43,842 bases of DNA from Bacillota bacterium. GTDB lineage: Bacteria > Bacillota > Clostridia > Oscillospirales > Oscillospiraceae. A program made the translations under genes and the position numbers. Where the stretch lies: NCBI GenBank assembly GCA_021770445.1, contig JAETQY010000020.1, positions 1-43,842 on the forward strand. The letters are read 5' to 3'. This document shows positions 7,663-15,283 of the stretch, one piece after another; the stretch's first letter is position 1; each line of letters begins with the position of its first letter. The notes beneath the pieces were generated by a model. That model was not told where the DNA came from. It saw only the letters and a program-made list of their open reading frames with translations, and ran no database searches.

Positions 7663-8349
7663 TCAGGCAAAAAAGAGCTTGGACAGGGTCATGGGATCGA
7701 TATATTTCCCGTCCTTGTACACCCGCATGTTGCCGGAGGCGATCTCGTCAATGAGCATTACCTTGCCCTGAGGGTCATAGCCGTACTCGAACTTGATGTC
7801 GTAGAGGACCAGGCCCTTCTCCTTCAGGTCGTCGGCCACGATTTTGGTGATCTTCTGGGTCATATCCTTGATGTCATCGTACTGCGCCTCGGTCATCACG
7901 CCCAGGGCCACCAGGGCGTCCTTGGTCACCAGGGGGTCGCCCTTGTCGTCGTTCTTGAAGGTGGTCTCCACATAGGCGGGCAGGTCGGCGCCCTCCTCAA
8001 TATACTCGCCATACCGGCGGATGAAGGAGCCCACCGCCTTGTGGCGGCAGATGACCTCCAGGCCGTGGCCGAAGACCTTGGCGGGCAGTACCTCCATGGT
8101 GGTGTTTTGGAGGTCGGCGGAGACGAAGTGGGTGCGGATGCCAGCGGCGTTGATCTTCTCGAAGAAGTAGATGGACATGCGCAGGTTGACGTCGCCCACT
8201 CCCTCGATGGTCAGGCCCACGGAGTTCTCGCCGGGATCAAACACGCCGTCCTTGCCGGTGCAGTCGTCCTTGAACTTGAGCAGGTAGTTGCCGTTGTCCA
8301 GCGCGTAGACATTCTTGGTCTTGCCGGTGTAAACCAGTTTGTTTTCCAT
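7663..8349 (-). CDS. purC: SAICAR synthetase
   Basis: 228 residues from ATG 8349, which has GGAGG seven bases upstream. An upstream in-frame ATG (8364) overlaps that ribosome site and would add MEEFI; it is less likely. The enzyme joins aspartate to CAIR with ATP. Motifs: [13 protein letters not shown] at the N-terminus, [11 protein letters not shown], the VRHK-like [15 protein letters not shown], and the C-terminal [22 protein letters not shown] segment with SGNMRV. Length matches the clostridial short form. It lies between purE and purF*. Confidence 0.96.
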   Translation of the reverse strand: MENKLVYTGKTKNVYALDNGNYLLKFKDDCTGKDGVFDPGENSVGLTIEGVGDVNLRMSIYFFEKINAAGIRTHFVSADLQNTTMEVLPAKVFGHGLEVICRHKAVGSFIRRYGEYIEEGADLPAYVETTFKNDDKGDPLVTKDALVALGVMTEAQYDDIKDMTQKITKIVADDLKEKGLVLYDIKFEYGYDPQGKVMLIDEIASGNMRVYKDGKYIDPMTLSKLFFA

Positions 8350-8393
8350 AATAAATTCCTCCATAAAATAAATTTGTAGGTGAAAGGTTGGGA

Positions 8394-8888
8394 TTAGCCC
8401 TTCAGCTCCGCCTGGAGCTTGGCCTCTTTCGCGGCAATCTGGTTGGCCATCTGGTCTCGGGCTCCGTCCAGCTTTGCGGCCAGGGCGTCGTCAGAGACGG
8501 CCAAAATCTGGGCGGCCAGTACGGCGGCGTTTTTGGCCCCGTTGATGGCTACGGTGGCCACCGGGATGCCGCTGGGCATCTGGACGGTGGCCAGCAGGGC
8601 GTCTAGCCCGTCCATGGCGCCCCCCTTCATGGGGATGCCGATGACGGGGAGGGTGGAGTTGCCGGCGAAGGCTCCGGCCAGATGGGCGGCCATGCCGGCG
8701 GCGCAGATGAGTACGCCGAAGCCGTTGGCCCGGGCGTTTTTGGCGAACTCCGCAGCGGCCACGGGAGTGCGGTGGGCCGAGAGTATGTGTGCCTCATAGG
8801 GGATGCCGAACTCGTCCAGTTGTTTACAGGCACCCTGGACCACGGGCCAGTCGCTGTCAGAGCCCATAATGACGGCTACTTTTTTCAT
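8394..8888 (-). CDS. purE: N5-carboxyaminoimidazole ribonucleotide mutase
   Basis: 164 residues, class I PurE. It rearranges N5-CAIR to CAIR. Motifs: [11 protein letters not shown] phosphate-binding loop, HILSAHRTP with the catalytic His, and [18 protein letters not shown] 8888 has AAGGAG eight bases upstream. It is the first gene of the operon. PurK, which would supply N5-CAIR, is not in the window, so either it is elsewhere or the enzyme works as a class II-like CAIR supply; the sequence itself looks class I. The 220-base leader holds a terminator-like hairpin. Confidence 0.95.
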   Translation of the reverse strand: MKKVAVIMGSDSDWPVVQGACKQLDEFGIPYEAHILSAHRTPVAAAEFAKNARANGFGVLICAAGMAAHLAGAFAGNSTLPVIGIPMKGGAMDGLDALLATVQMPSGIPVATVAINGAKNAAVLAAQILAVSDDALAAKLDGARDQMANQIAAKEAKLQAELKG

Positions 8889-8956
8889 AGAGATACTCCT
8901 TTCAGGAAATTGATTTGTGATTCCCGCCCCGCAGGGGCAGAAAGACAGGGATCGGG

Positions 8957-8994
8957 AAAAAAGTTTCAGGCTATCTGAGGGTACAGACAGCCTG
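8957..8994 (-). terminator. Terminator-like hairpin in the purE leader (possible attenuator)
   Basis: On the minus strand an 11-bp stem (8994-8984 with 8977-8967, one G-U pair), a 6-base loop, then AAAC and six T. It lies downstream of the best promoter (9103-9131) and 69 bases before purE, so read-through must be controlled or this stem ends the glycosyltransferase transcript. The region 8889-9200 contains no gene. I see no match to the purine, PRPP/ykkC, ZTP or THF riboswitch consensus. Confidence 0.6.
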
Positions 8995-9102
8995 ATGGAT
9001 GATTAGCGGACGATTTTGGACAGATTGAGGCCATAAAAGAGCAGAAAACGGAAGCAGGAGAAGCAAAACACAGCAAAGACCCCCTCTGTTTGATCAGCTC
9101 CC

Positions 9103-9131
9103 ATTTTATAGGAAAACTGGAGATTTGGCAA
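9103..9131 (-). promoter_or_regulatory. Sigma-A-type promoter for the purine operon
   Basis: On the minus strand TTGCCA, a 17-base spacer and TAAAAT. This gives a start near 9096 and a leader of about 210 bases before the purE ATG. Confidence 0.7.
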
Positions 9132-9200
9132 GAGGGAGAAGAATTTTCGTATATTTGTACAAGAAGCAGGGGAAATCCGACAAAAAAGTGGGAAGTAGCG

Positions 9201-10289
9201 TCACAGCAGCCCGGCGGTGGTGAGGATGCGTTCCACCTCCTCCACCCGCCGGGGCCAGGCGGCAGCGGCAGCCCGGTCCATCCGGCGATGGGAAAAACCG
9301 GGGGCCTCCTCCAGGGCGTGGGCGCAGAGGGTAATAAACTCGTCCGGGTCATGGGCGTTGTAGACCACGTCGGGGAACTGCTCCACCTGGCCGGGCCACT
9401 GCATGGTGACCACCGGCTTTCCAGTGGCCAGGTACTCATAGAGCCGGGGGGAGACCACGTCGTCATAGGGCCGGTCCTCCCGGAGCAGGTCCAACAGCAC
9501 ATCGCAGCGGTACAGCCAGTCGGGCACCTCGGTGGCCGGCCTGGCGCCGGGGAGAAAGACGTTGGACAGCTTGTCCAGCCGATGGAGGAAAGGGTTTTCG
9601 CTTTCCACCGGGCCCAACAGCAGAAAGCCCCAGTCGGGCCTGGCCTGGGCGGCCAGGAGCACCGGAGACAGGTCCAGTCCCGCCCGGATCGCGCCGCACC
9701 AGCCGAAAATGGGGGCGGTCACGCCGGGGAGAGGGTCGGGCCGGGGGTTGGAGGGCTGGAACAGGGGGAGGTTAATGCCGTTGGGCAGCAGGGCGATGTT
9801 GGAGCTACAGGGGGACAACCGGTCGGCCAGCTGGGGGGAGGCGGCAAAGACCACATCGGCCGCCTGGGCCAGGCTCCCCTCCCAGTGAGGGGGCAGTCCG
9901 TCCCAGGCCTTGTCGCAGTCGTAGACCAGTGCACCGTATTCCAGCCGGTCCAGCAGATGGATTTGTCGGGGGTGGGTGGTCCACAGCAGAGGCTCCACAA
10001 AGCCCTTCCGGGCAGCGGCCTCCTGAATAAAATGGCTTGCCCGGTTCCAGGCCCGCCCAAAGAAAAAGCGGTAGCGCTCCGGAATGGGGAAGAGAATAGG
10101 GGGCAGGGTGTAGACCGTCACATTGGGGCGCACCTGGCGTCCTTTCTGGCGGAAGGCCTGGTCCCTGGTGGACTGGGCGGGGGAGAAGTATAGGACCTGC
10201 GTATCTCGCAGCCGGGAAATCAGCTGTTGTGTCCGGCCGGGCAGGGAAGTGGACCAGGGCTCACTGGCCATACAGAGGATTTGCTTCAA
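9201..10289 (-). CDS. GT4-like glycosyltransferase
   Basis: 362 residues. I chose TTG 10289 because GGGAGG lies seven bases upstream, and because the promoter at 10345-10373 would place the transcript start (about 10338) inside the longer reading frame. The protein has two Rossmann-like halves: an N-terminal half opening KQILCMASEPWST, and a C-terminal half with FGWCGAIRAGLDL, a glycine-containing nucleotide site, and SPRLYEYLATGKPVV, the donor-binding EX7E-like region of GT-B enzymes. No membrane segment is seen. The acceptor and sugar are unknown. It resembles teichuronic-acid/exopolysaccharide-type glycosyltransferases, and the divergent PAP2 gene hints at envelope polymer metabolism. Confidence 0.8.
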   Translation of the reverse strand: MKQILCMASEPWSTSLPGRTQQLISRLRDTQVLYFSPAQSTRDQAFRQKGRQVRPNVTVYTLPPILFPIPERYRFFFGRAWNRASHFIQEAAARKGFVEPLLWTTHPRQIHLLDRLEYGALVYDCDKAWDGLPPHWEGSLAQAADVVFAASPQLADRLSPCSSNIALLPNGINLPLFQPSNPRPDPLPGVTAPIFGWCGAIRAGLDLSPVLLAAQARPDWGFLLLGPVESENPFLHRLDKLSNVFLPGARPATEVPDWLYRCDVLLDLLREDRPYDDVVSPRLYEYLATGKPVVTMQWPGQVEQFPDVVYNAHDPDEFITLCAHALEEAPGFSHRRMDRAAAAAWPRRVEEVERILTTAGLL

Positions 10290-10320
10290 AGGGGAAACCT
10301 CCCAAATCTGGAAATCAAGG

Positions 10321-10349
10321 TTGACTTGCCGGGGGTTTTCTTCTATTAT
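10321..10349 (+). promoter_or_regulatory. Promoter of the PAP2 gene, overlapping the divergent promoter
   Basis: TTGACT (10321-10326), 17-base spacer, TATTAT (10344-10349). The -10 box occupies the same base pairs as the minus-strand -10 (10345-10350). Confidence 0.75.
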
Positions 10350-10373
10350 AGTCATGGCGGCCCGGTCCGTCAA
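10345..10373 (-). promoter_or_regulatory. Promoter of the glycosyltransferase gene
   Basis: On the minus strand TTGACG (10373-10368), 17-base spacer, perfect TATAAT (10350-10345). The predicted start is near 10338. Confidence 0.82.
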
Positions 10374-10408
10374 GCGGAAAGTTTACATAATACGTGAAGG
10401 AGGTTAAA

Positions 10409-10957
10409 ATGCTGGATACGATACTCCAACTGGACGGTGAGCTGCTGGTGGCCATCCAGGGCCTGCATATGGCCTGGCTGGACCCCATTGTGTCGTTGTA
10501 TACCAGGCTGGGGGATGCGGGGCTGCTGTGGATCGCCCTGTCTCTGGCGATGCTGTTCTGTAAGCCGACCCGAAGGGCGGGGGCGCTGGCGCTGTGCGCA
10601 ATGATTTTGGGGCTGATTGTGACCAACCTTACCATTAAGCCCCTGCTCTCTCGTCCCCGGCCCTGGCTGGACTGGCCTATCGTCCCTCTGGTGACGGAGA
10701 AGGACCCCAACTCCTTCCCCTCGGGACACACCTGCGCGGCCTTCGCCGCTGGGATGGTCTGGGTGCGGACCCTGCCCTGGAGGTGGGGACGGGTGACCGC
10801 CGTCACGGCGGCGGTGCTGATGGGGCTATCCCGGCTGTATGTGGGGGTACACTACCCCAGCGATGTGCTGGCGGGGGCGATCATCGGCTCCCTGTGTGCC
10901 TGGGCAGCATGGAAGGCATATAACCTTTACAGTGATAGAAAAAACCGAGTTTATTGA
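10409..10957 (+). CDS. PAP2-family membrane phosphatase
   Basis: 182 residues from ATG 10409, with AAGGAGG six bases upstream. It has about five hydrophobic segments and the complete three-part PAP2 signature: KPLLSRPRP, PSGH and SRLYVGVHYPSD (pattern KX6RP, PSGH, SRX5HX3D). Such enzymes dephosphorylate undecaprenyl diphosphate or lipid phosphates on the outer face of the membrane, so a BcrC-like undecaprenyl diphosphatase or phosphatidylglycerophosphatase role is likely; the sequence does not separate these. Downstream, the aminotransferase gene begins after 33 bases and may be co-transcribed. Confidence 0.88.
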   Translation: MLDTILQLDGELLVAIQGLHMAWLDPIVSLYTRLGDAGLLWIALSLAMLFCKPTRRAGALALCAMILGLIVTNLTIKPLLSRPRPWLDWPIVPLVTEKDPNSFPSGHTCAAFAAGMVWVRTLPWRWGRVTAVTAAVLMGLSRLYVGVHYPSDVLAGAIIGSLCAWAAWKAYNLYSDRKNRVY

Positions 10958-10990
10958 GGAAATACATCGTAAAAAATGGAGGAGATTATT

Positions 10991-11845
10991 ATGTGGAAAA
11001 ATGTCGGCTATTATAATGGCGAGATGGGCCCCCTGGAGGAGATGAAGGTGTCCATGGGGGACCGGGCCCTCTACTTCGGCGACGGCATCTACGAGGCCAC
11101 CTGCGTGGCCAACCGGATTCCCTTCGCCATTGACGACCACCTGGACCGGATGTACAACAGCCTGCGGCTGCTGGAGATCCCCTTTAAAATGGAGCGGGAG
11201 CAGGTGAAGGCGGAGCTGCAGAAGGTCATCGACGCGGCGGAGGACAACCCCGTCCACTTCCTCTACTGGCAGATCACCCGGGGCAACAGCATGCGCAACC
11301 ATGTGTTCCCCCAGGGGGTGGAGCCCTCCCTGATGATCTTTGTCAAGCCCCACACCATGAAGTCCATGGATGTGCCCTATAAGCTCATCTCCCTGGAGGA
11401 CAACCGCTTCAAACTGTGCAACATCAAGACCCTGAACCTGATCCCCAGTGTGCTGGCCAACCAGCGGGCGGCGGAGGCCGGCTGCGACGAGGCGGTGCTC
11501 CACCGGGGCAGCCGGGTCACCGAGTGCGCCCACAGCAATATCTCCATCCTGAAGGACGGGGTGCTGCGCACCGCCCCCACCGATGAGCTGATCCTTCCCG
11601 GCATCACCCGTAAGCACCTGCTGGCCCTGGCCAGGGAGCACGGCATCCCCGTGGTGGAGGAGCCCTTCTCCATGGTGGAGCTGATGAACGCCGACGAGGC
11701 CATTGTCACCAGCTCCAGCGCCCTGTGCATGCGGGTGGAGTCCATCGACCGCATCCCCGTAGGCGGGAAGGACCCCCGGCGCATCAAGCTGCTCCAGGAC
11801 GCCTACCTGGAAAAGTTCCGCCGGGAGACCACCTCTGTTGGGTAA
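10991..11845 (+). CDS. dat: Class IV PLP aminotransferase, probably D-amino-acid transaminase
   Basis: 284 residues from ATG 10991, with GGAGG eight bases upstream; an earlier ATG (10976) overlaps the ribosome site. It has the fold type IV layout: YFGDGIYEATCV near residues 28-39, the PLP lysine K146 in NIKTLNL, and the VTECAHSNI segment with the pyridine-nitrogen Glu. Class IV enzymes include D-alanine, branched-chain and aminodeoxychorismate-lyase members. The N-terminus (YYNGEMGPLEEMKVSMGDRA) and length fit D-amino-acid transaminase best, which would supply D-Glu or D-Ala for peptidoglycan. A neighbouring PAP2 phosphatase gene fits a cell-wall theme. Substrate is inferred. Confidence 0.82.
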   Translation: MWKNVGYYNGEMGPLEEMKVSMGDRALYFGDGIYEATCVANRIPFAIDDHLDRMYNSLRLLEIPFKMEREQVKAELQKVIDAAEDNPVHFLYWQITRGNSMRNHVFPQGVEPSLMIFVKPHTMKSMDVPYKLISLEDNRFKLCNIKTLNLIPSVLANQRAAEAGCDEAVLHRGSRVTECAHSNISILKDGVLRTAPTDELILPGITRKHLLALAREHGIPVVEEPFSMVELMNADEAIVTSSSALCMRVESIDRIPVGGKDPRRIKLLQDAYLEKFRRETTSVG

Positions 11846-11873
11846 AGTGGACGAGGCGTAAAGAAAAAATAAC

Positions 11874-11902
11874 TTGCAATTATGTGGAAGCTGTAATATA
11901 AT
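11874..11902 (+). promoter_or_regulatory. Strong promoter of the TAXI-TRAP operon
   Basis: TTGCAA, 17-base spacer, perfect TATAAT. The start would be near 11909, immediately before a chain of three hairpins. Confidence 0.85.
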
Positions 11903-11910
11903 AAGGTCCA

Positions 11911-11985
11911 CAGGCAGTGAGCTGCTTGTACATCCATACGGCAAAAGCCCCATGGGGCTTTTGCTCTTCCGGGGACCGGAAGAGC
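11911..11985 (+). promoter_or_regulatory. Structured 5' leader with three consecutive hairpins
   Basis: Hairpin 1: 11911-11928, 7-bp stem with one G-U. Hairpin 2: a perfect 24-base palindrome (11941-11964) with AAAAGCCCC arms, resembling a terminator whose T-run is inside the stem. Hairpin 3: 11963-11972 with 11976-11985, a 10-bp stem that shares two bases with hairpin 2. No known riboswitch consensus was recognised. The layout could serve as an attenuator or as protection for the abundant binding-protein mRNA. Confidence 0.6.
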
Positions 11986-12015
11986 ATGCCAGACTGAAAA
12001 ATGGAGGAAGAGAAT

Positions 12016-12966
12016 ATGAAGAAGAAACTCGCATTGGCCCTCGCTCTGGTCATGACCATGAGCGCAGTGCTGGCAGGCTGCGGTGGCGGCGGCGGTAAGC
12101 TGACTTTCGTCACCGGCGGCGACCAGGGCACCTACTATGGCTTCGGCACCGTGCTGGCCGGCCAGATCAGCGACAAGACCAAGACCACCGTCACCGCCAT
12201 TGTGGGCAAGGGCTCCAAGGGCAACATCGAGCAGATGGACCAGAAGGACGCCCAGCTGGGCTTCGTCCAGTCCGACGTGATGGCCTACGCCTACAACGGC
12301 GAGCGCCTGTTCGAGAACAAGATCGGCAGCTTCTCCACCGTGGCCGCCCTGTACATGGAGCAGGTCCAGATTGTCACCCTGGACCCCACCATCAAGTCCG
12401 TGGCTGACCTGAAGGGCAAGAACGTCTCTGTCGGCGAGTCCGGCTCCGGCGTGTACTTTAACGCCGTCGACGTGCTGGCCGCCTATGACCTGGACGTTGA
12501 GAAGGACATCACCCCCACCTACCAGGGCTTCGGCGACAGCGCCGACGCGCTGATGGACGGCAAGATCGACGCCGCTTTCGTGGTCGCTGGCGCTCCCACC
12601 ACTGCTATCACCTCTCTGGCCGCCAGCCGGGACGTGTACCTGGTGGAGCTGGACGACGAGCACATCGACAAGCTGATTGCCGCCTCCCCCTACTACAGCA
12701 AGAACGTCATCTCCAAGGACGCCTATGGGCTGGCCGCTGACGCCACCACCGTGGCCGTGGGCGCCGTCATCATTGCCCGGGACGACTGCTCCGAGGACGA
12801 CATCTACAACGTGGTCTCCGGCATCTTCGAGAGCATTGACACTCTGGGCCACGACAAGAAGAACGAGCTGGACCTGAACTTTGCCGCCAGCATCACCGCC
12901 GTGCCTTATCACCCCGGCGCCGCCAAGTACTTCACCGAGAAGGGCTTGACCGTTCCCACCAAATAA
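12016..12966 (+). CDS. TAXI-family TRAP transporter solute-binding lipoprotein
   Basis: 316 residues from ATG 12016, with GGAGG eight bases upstream; an earlier in-frame ATG (12001) overlaps that site. An N-terminal signal peptide (MKKKLALALALVMTMSAV) ends in a lipobox LAGC, followed by a Gly-rich linker, so the protein is predicted to be anchored to the outer face of the membrane. The mature part has the TAXI hallmarks: FVTGGDQGTYYGFG near the N-terminus, VGKGSKGNIEQMDQ, and the LKGKNVSVGESGSGVYFNA motif. It delivers a substrate, often a dicarboxylate or amino acid such as glutamate, to the fused TRAP permease encoded next. The actual ligand cannot be read from sequence. Confidence 0.93.
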   Translation: MKKKLALALALVMTMSAVLAGCGGGGGKLTFVTGGDQGTYYGFGTVLAGQISDKTKTTVTAIVGKGSKGNIEQMDQKDAQLGFVQSDVMAYAYNGERLFENKIGSFSTVAALYMEQVQIVTLDPTIKSVADLKGKNVSVGESGSGVYFNAVDVLAAYDLDVEKDITPTYQGFGDSADALMDGKIDAAFVVAGAPTTAITSLAASRDVYLVELDDEHIDKLIAASPYYSKNVISKDAYGLAADATTVAVGAVIIARDDCSEDDIYNVVSGIFESIDTLGHDKKNELDLNFAASITAVPYHPGAAKYFTEKGLTVPTK

Positions 12967-12982
12967 GATTATTAGCAGCCAT

Positions 12983-13016
12983 CGGACTGCGGTGGAGCTT
13001 GCTCCGCCGCAGTCCG
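12983..13016 (+). promoter_or_regulatory. Intercistronic hairpin between binding protein and permease
   Basis: A 16-bp stem (12983-12998 with 13001-13016, one T-G pair) and a 2-base apex. There is no T-run after it. It probably protects the upstream message or partly terminates, giving more binding protein than permease. Confidence 0.7.
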
Positions 13017-13061
13017 TTGTGTGTCACAACCCATCGCAGCCCGTAGAAAGGAGAGTGGAAC

Positions 13062-15095
13062 GTGAGCATTTGGAAAAAAGAAAAGGACGCGGCGCCCCCC
13101 GTCAGCGAGGCGGCGGCGGACTCCATGGAGGTCGGCACCGCGGCTGACGTGGACGAGGTCATGAAGAAGTATGACAAGGAGTCCAACGTCCGTGTCTGGG
13201 AGGGGACGCCCGCCTGGATCGTAAAGGGAATTTTTATCCTGTTTTCCCTGTTCTGCATGTACCTGACCCTGTTCAACAAGGGCCAGGCGGAATTCCGCCT
13301 TTGTACCTTCCTGGGCGGAATCATCATCATCGGTTTCCTGAATTTCCCCATCAAAAAGGGAAATGTAAAGGTGAACAGCCTGCCGTGGTATGATATCATT
13401 ATCATGGTGGCCGGCTGCATCCCCTTCTTCTACTTCGCCTTTAACGCCTCCACCATCAACATGATGGACTACGCCAAGGTGTCCAACGACCCCATGCTGC
13501 TCACCTTCGCGGTCATCGGCATCCTGGCTATGGTGGAGCTGTGCCGGCGCAGTGTGGGCCTGCCCATCCTGTGCGTCGCGGGCGTATTGATTCTGTACAC
13601 CCTCTTCGGGGCCAACATCCGTATCGGCAAGGCCCTCTTTGACATGTTCTACACCACCAACGGCATCATCGGCACCCCCGTCTCTGCCTGCCAGAAGTTT
13701 ATTGTCATGTTTATTATTTTCGGCGCGTTTTTGGAGCGCACCGGAATTTCCAATTTCTTTATCAGCCTGGCCAACTGCGTGGCTGGCTCCTCCTCCGGCG
13801 GCCCGGCCAAGGTGGCGGTTATCTCCTCCGCCCTGTGCGGCATGGTGTCCGGCTCCTCCGTGGGCAACACCGTGACCACCGGCTCCGTCACCATCCCTAT
13901 GATGAAGAAAACCGGCTACAAGGGCGAGTTCGCCGGCGCCGTTGAGGCCGCGGCCTCTACCGGCGGCCAGATCATGCCCCCCATCATGGGCGCTGCCGCC
14001 TTCATCATGGCCGAGACCACCGGCATCCCCTATCAGCAGATCGTAGTGCTGGCCATCCTGCCCGCCTTCCTGTACTTCGCCGGCATCTTCATTGCCGTCC
14101 ACCTGGAGGCCAAGAAGCTGGGCCTGAAGGGCATTCCCAAGAGTGAGTTGCCCAAGTTCAAGGAGCTGGCTCCCAAGCTGTACCTGCTGCTGCCCCTGGT
14201 CATTCTGGTCTGGTTGGTGTCCACCGGCAAGAACACCATGGCCTATTCCGCCGCCATTGCTATCTTTATTGCCATCGCGGTGGGCGCCATCAATATTTTT
14301 GTCAACAAGGCCTGCGGCTTTGAGGATACCTCCGACAACATCAGCGTTATGAAGATTCTGGACGCCCTGGAGGCCGGCGGCAAGGGCACCATCTCCGTGG
14401 CCGCGGCCTGCTCCATGGCCGGCATCGTGGCCGGCTGCGTCACCAGCACGGGCCTTGCCAGCGACCTGCTGCGCACCATCCTGTCCGTCTCCGGCGGCAT
14501 GAAGATCGTGGCCCTGTTCCTCACCATGCTGTGCTGCATCGTGCTGGGCATGGGCGTGCCCACCACCGCCAACTACTGCATCATGGCGGCCACCTGCGCC
14601 CCCATCCTGATGAGTCCCTCCATCGGCATCCCCATGATCTGCGCCCACTTCTTCGTGTTCTACTTCGGCATCGTGGCCGACATCACCCCGCCCGTGGCCC
14701 TGGCCGCCTACGCCGGCTCCGCCATCGCCAAGGCCCCGCCCATGAAGACGGCCTTCAACGCCACAAAGCTGGCCATCGCCGCCTTTGTGGTGCCCTACAT
14801 CTTCGCCCTGAACCCCGCCATGCTCTTCCAGTTTGAAGCGGGCACCACCATGACCATGAAGGTGGTTCAGTCTGTCCTCATCGTGATCACCTCTCTGGCC
14901 GGCCTCTACGGTGTGGCGGCCGCCCTGAACGGCTACCTGTACCGGCCCATGAACCCGCTGTTCCGTCTGCTCATCGCGGCGGGCGGCCTGTGCATGATGA
15001 TCCCCGGCAACCTCACCGACGTGATCGGCGTTGTGGTGGTTGTGGGCATCGTGATCCTCCAGCGGGCGAGCGCGAAAAAGGGCGCTACGGCATAA
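13062..15095 (+). CDS. TRAP transporter fused permease (DctQ-DctM type)
   Basis: 677 residues starting at GTG 13062, with AAAGGAG eleven bases upstream. A cytoplasmic N-terminus of about 45 residues is followed by many hydrophobic segments. The small DctQ-like part comes first, then the large DctM domain with the GGQIMPPIMGAAAFIMAE motif (about residue 300) and its second-half counterpart GMGVPTTANYCIMAA, which form the substrate/Na+ sites in the inverted repeat. Fused permeases of this kind pair with TAXI binding proteins, and one is encoded directly upstream. Uptake is ion-gradient driven. Length is normal for the fused 4TM/12TM class. Confidence 0.94.
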   Translation: MSIWKKEKDAAPPVSEAAADSMEVGTAADVDEVMKKYDKESNVRVWEGTPAWIVKGIFILFSLFCMYLTLFNKGQAEFRLCTFLGGIIIIGFLNFPIKKGNVKVNSLPWYDIIIMVAGCIPFFYFAFNASTINMMDYAKVSNDPMLLTFAVIGILAMVELCRRSVGLPILCVAGVLILYTLFGANIRIGKALFDMFYTTNGIIGTPVSACQKFIVMFIIFGAFLERTGISNFFISLANCVAGSSSGGPAKVAVISSALCGMVSGSSVGNTVTTGSVTIPMMKKTGYKGEFAGAVEAAASTGGQIMPPIMGAAAFIMAETTGIPYQQIVVLAILPAFLYFAGIFIAVHLEAKKLGLKGIPKSELPKFKELAPKLYLLLPLVILVWLVSTGKNTMAYSAAIAIFIAIAVGAINIFVNKACGFEDTSDNISVMKILDALEAGGKGTISVAAACSMAGIVAGCVTSTGLASDLLRTILSVSGGMKIVALFLTMLCCIVLGMGVPTTANYCIMAATCAPILMSPSIGIPMICAHFFVFYFGIVADITPPVALAAYAGSAIAKAPPMKTAFNATKLAIAAFVVPYIFALNPAMLFQFEAGTTMTMKVVQSVLIVITSLAGLYGVAAALNGYLYRPMNPLFRLLIAAGGLCMMIPGNLTDVIGVVVVVGIVILQRASAKKGATA

Positions 15096-15130
15096 GGGGA
15101 ACGCATTTTGCACTAATTTGATAAATCAGA

Positions 15131-15172
15131 CAACCGGCGGGGGGGAAAACCTCCGCCGGTTGTGATAGTTTT
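15131..15172 (+). terminator. Probable terminator of the TRAP operon
   Basis: A 13-bp stem (15131-15143 with 15150-15162, one G-T pair). The following bases are only partly T-rich (TGATAGTTTT), so efficiency is uncertain. Confidence 0.6.
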
Positions 15173-15185
15173 GGACAGTTTTTTC

Positions 15186-15214
15186 TTGTAACAAAAGAGG
15201 AACTATGATAAAAT
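15186..15214 (+). promoter_or_regulatory. Promoter of the rmlA-asparaginase group
   Basis: TTGTAA, 17-base spacer, TAAAAT, 70 bases before the rmlA start. A TATAGCTATA palindrome lies at the probable transcript start. Confidence 0.65.
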
Positions 15215-15283
15215 AATACAATAACTATAGCTATACACAGCCGAACCGGGAAGGCGGCCCTTGGGCCGGACAGGAGAATAACA

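Noticed and set aside
8926..8938. Five-pair hairpin just before the purE ribosome site
   Set aside because: Too short and without partner evidence to call a regulatory element.
8995..9095. A purine, PRPP/ykkC, ZTP or THF riboswitch in the purE leader
   Set aside because: None of the conserved loops of these classes could be recognised, so only a terminator-like hairpin is reported.
10290..10373. A longer start for the glycosyltransferase
   Set aside because: It would begin inside the promoter -35 box, upstream of the predicted transcript start.
11803..12912. Long minus-strand frame opposite the TAXI binding protein
   Set aside because: Same low-complexity shadow pattern, no start signal.
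12972..15113. A 713-codon open frame on the minus strand opposite the TRAP permease
   Set aside because: It is the antisense of a GC-rich gene; the product is a His/Gly/Asp/Gln-rich low-complexity string with no ribosome site.
15255..15275. Short GGCCC/GGGCC hairpin before the rmlA ribosome site
   Set aside because: Only 5-6 pairs in GC-rich sequence; expected by chance.
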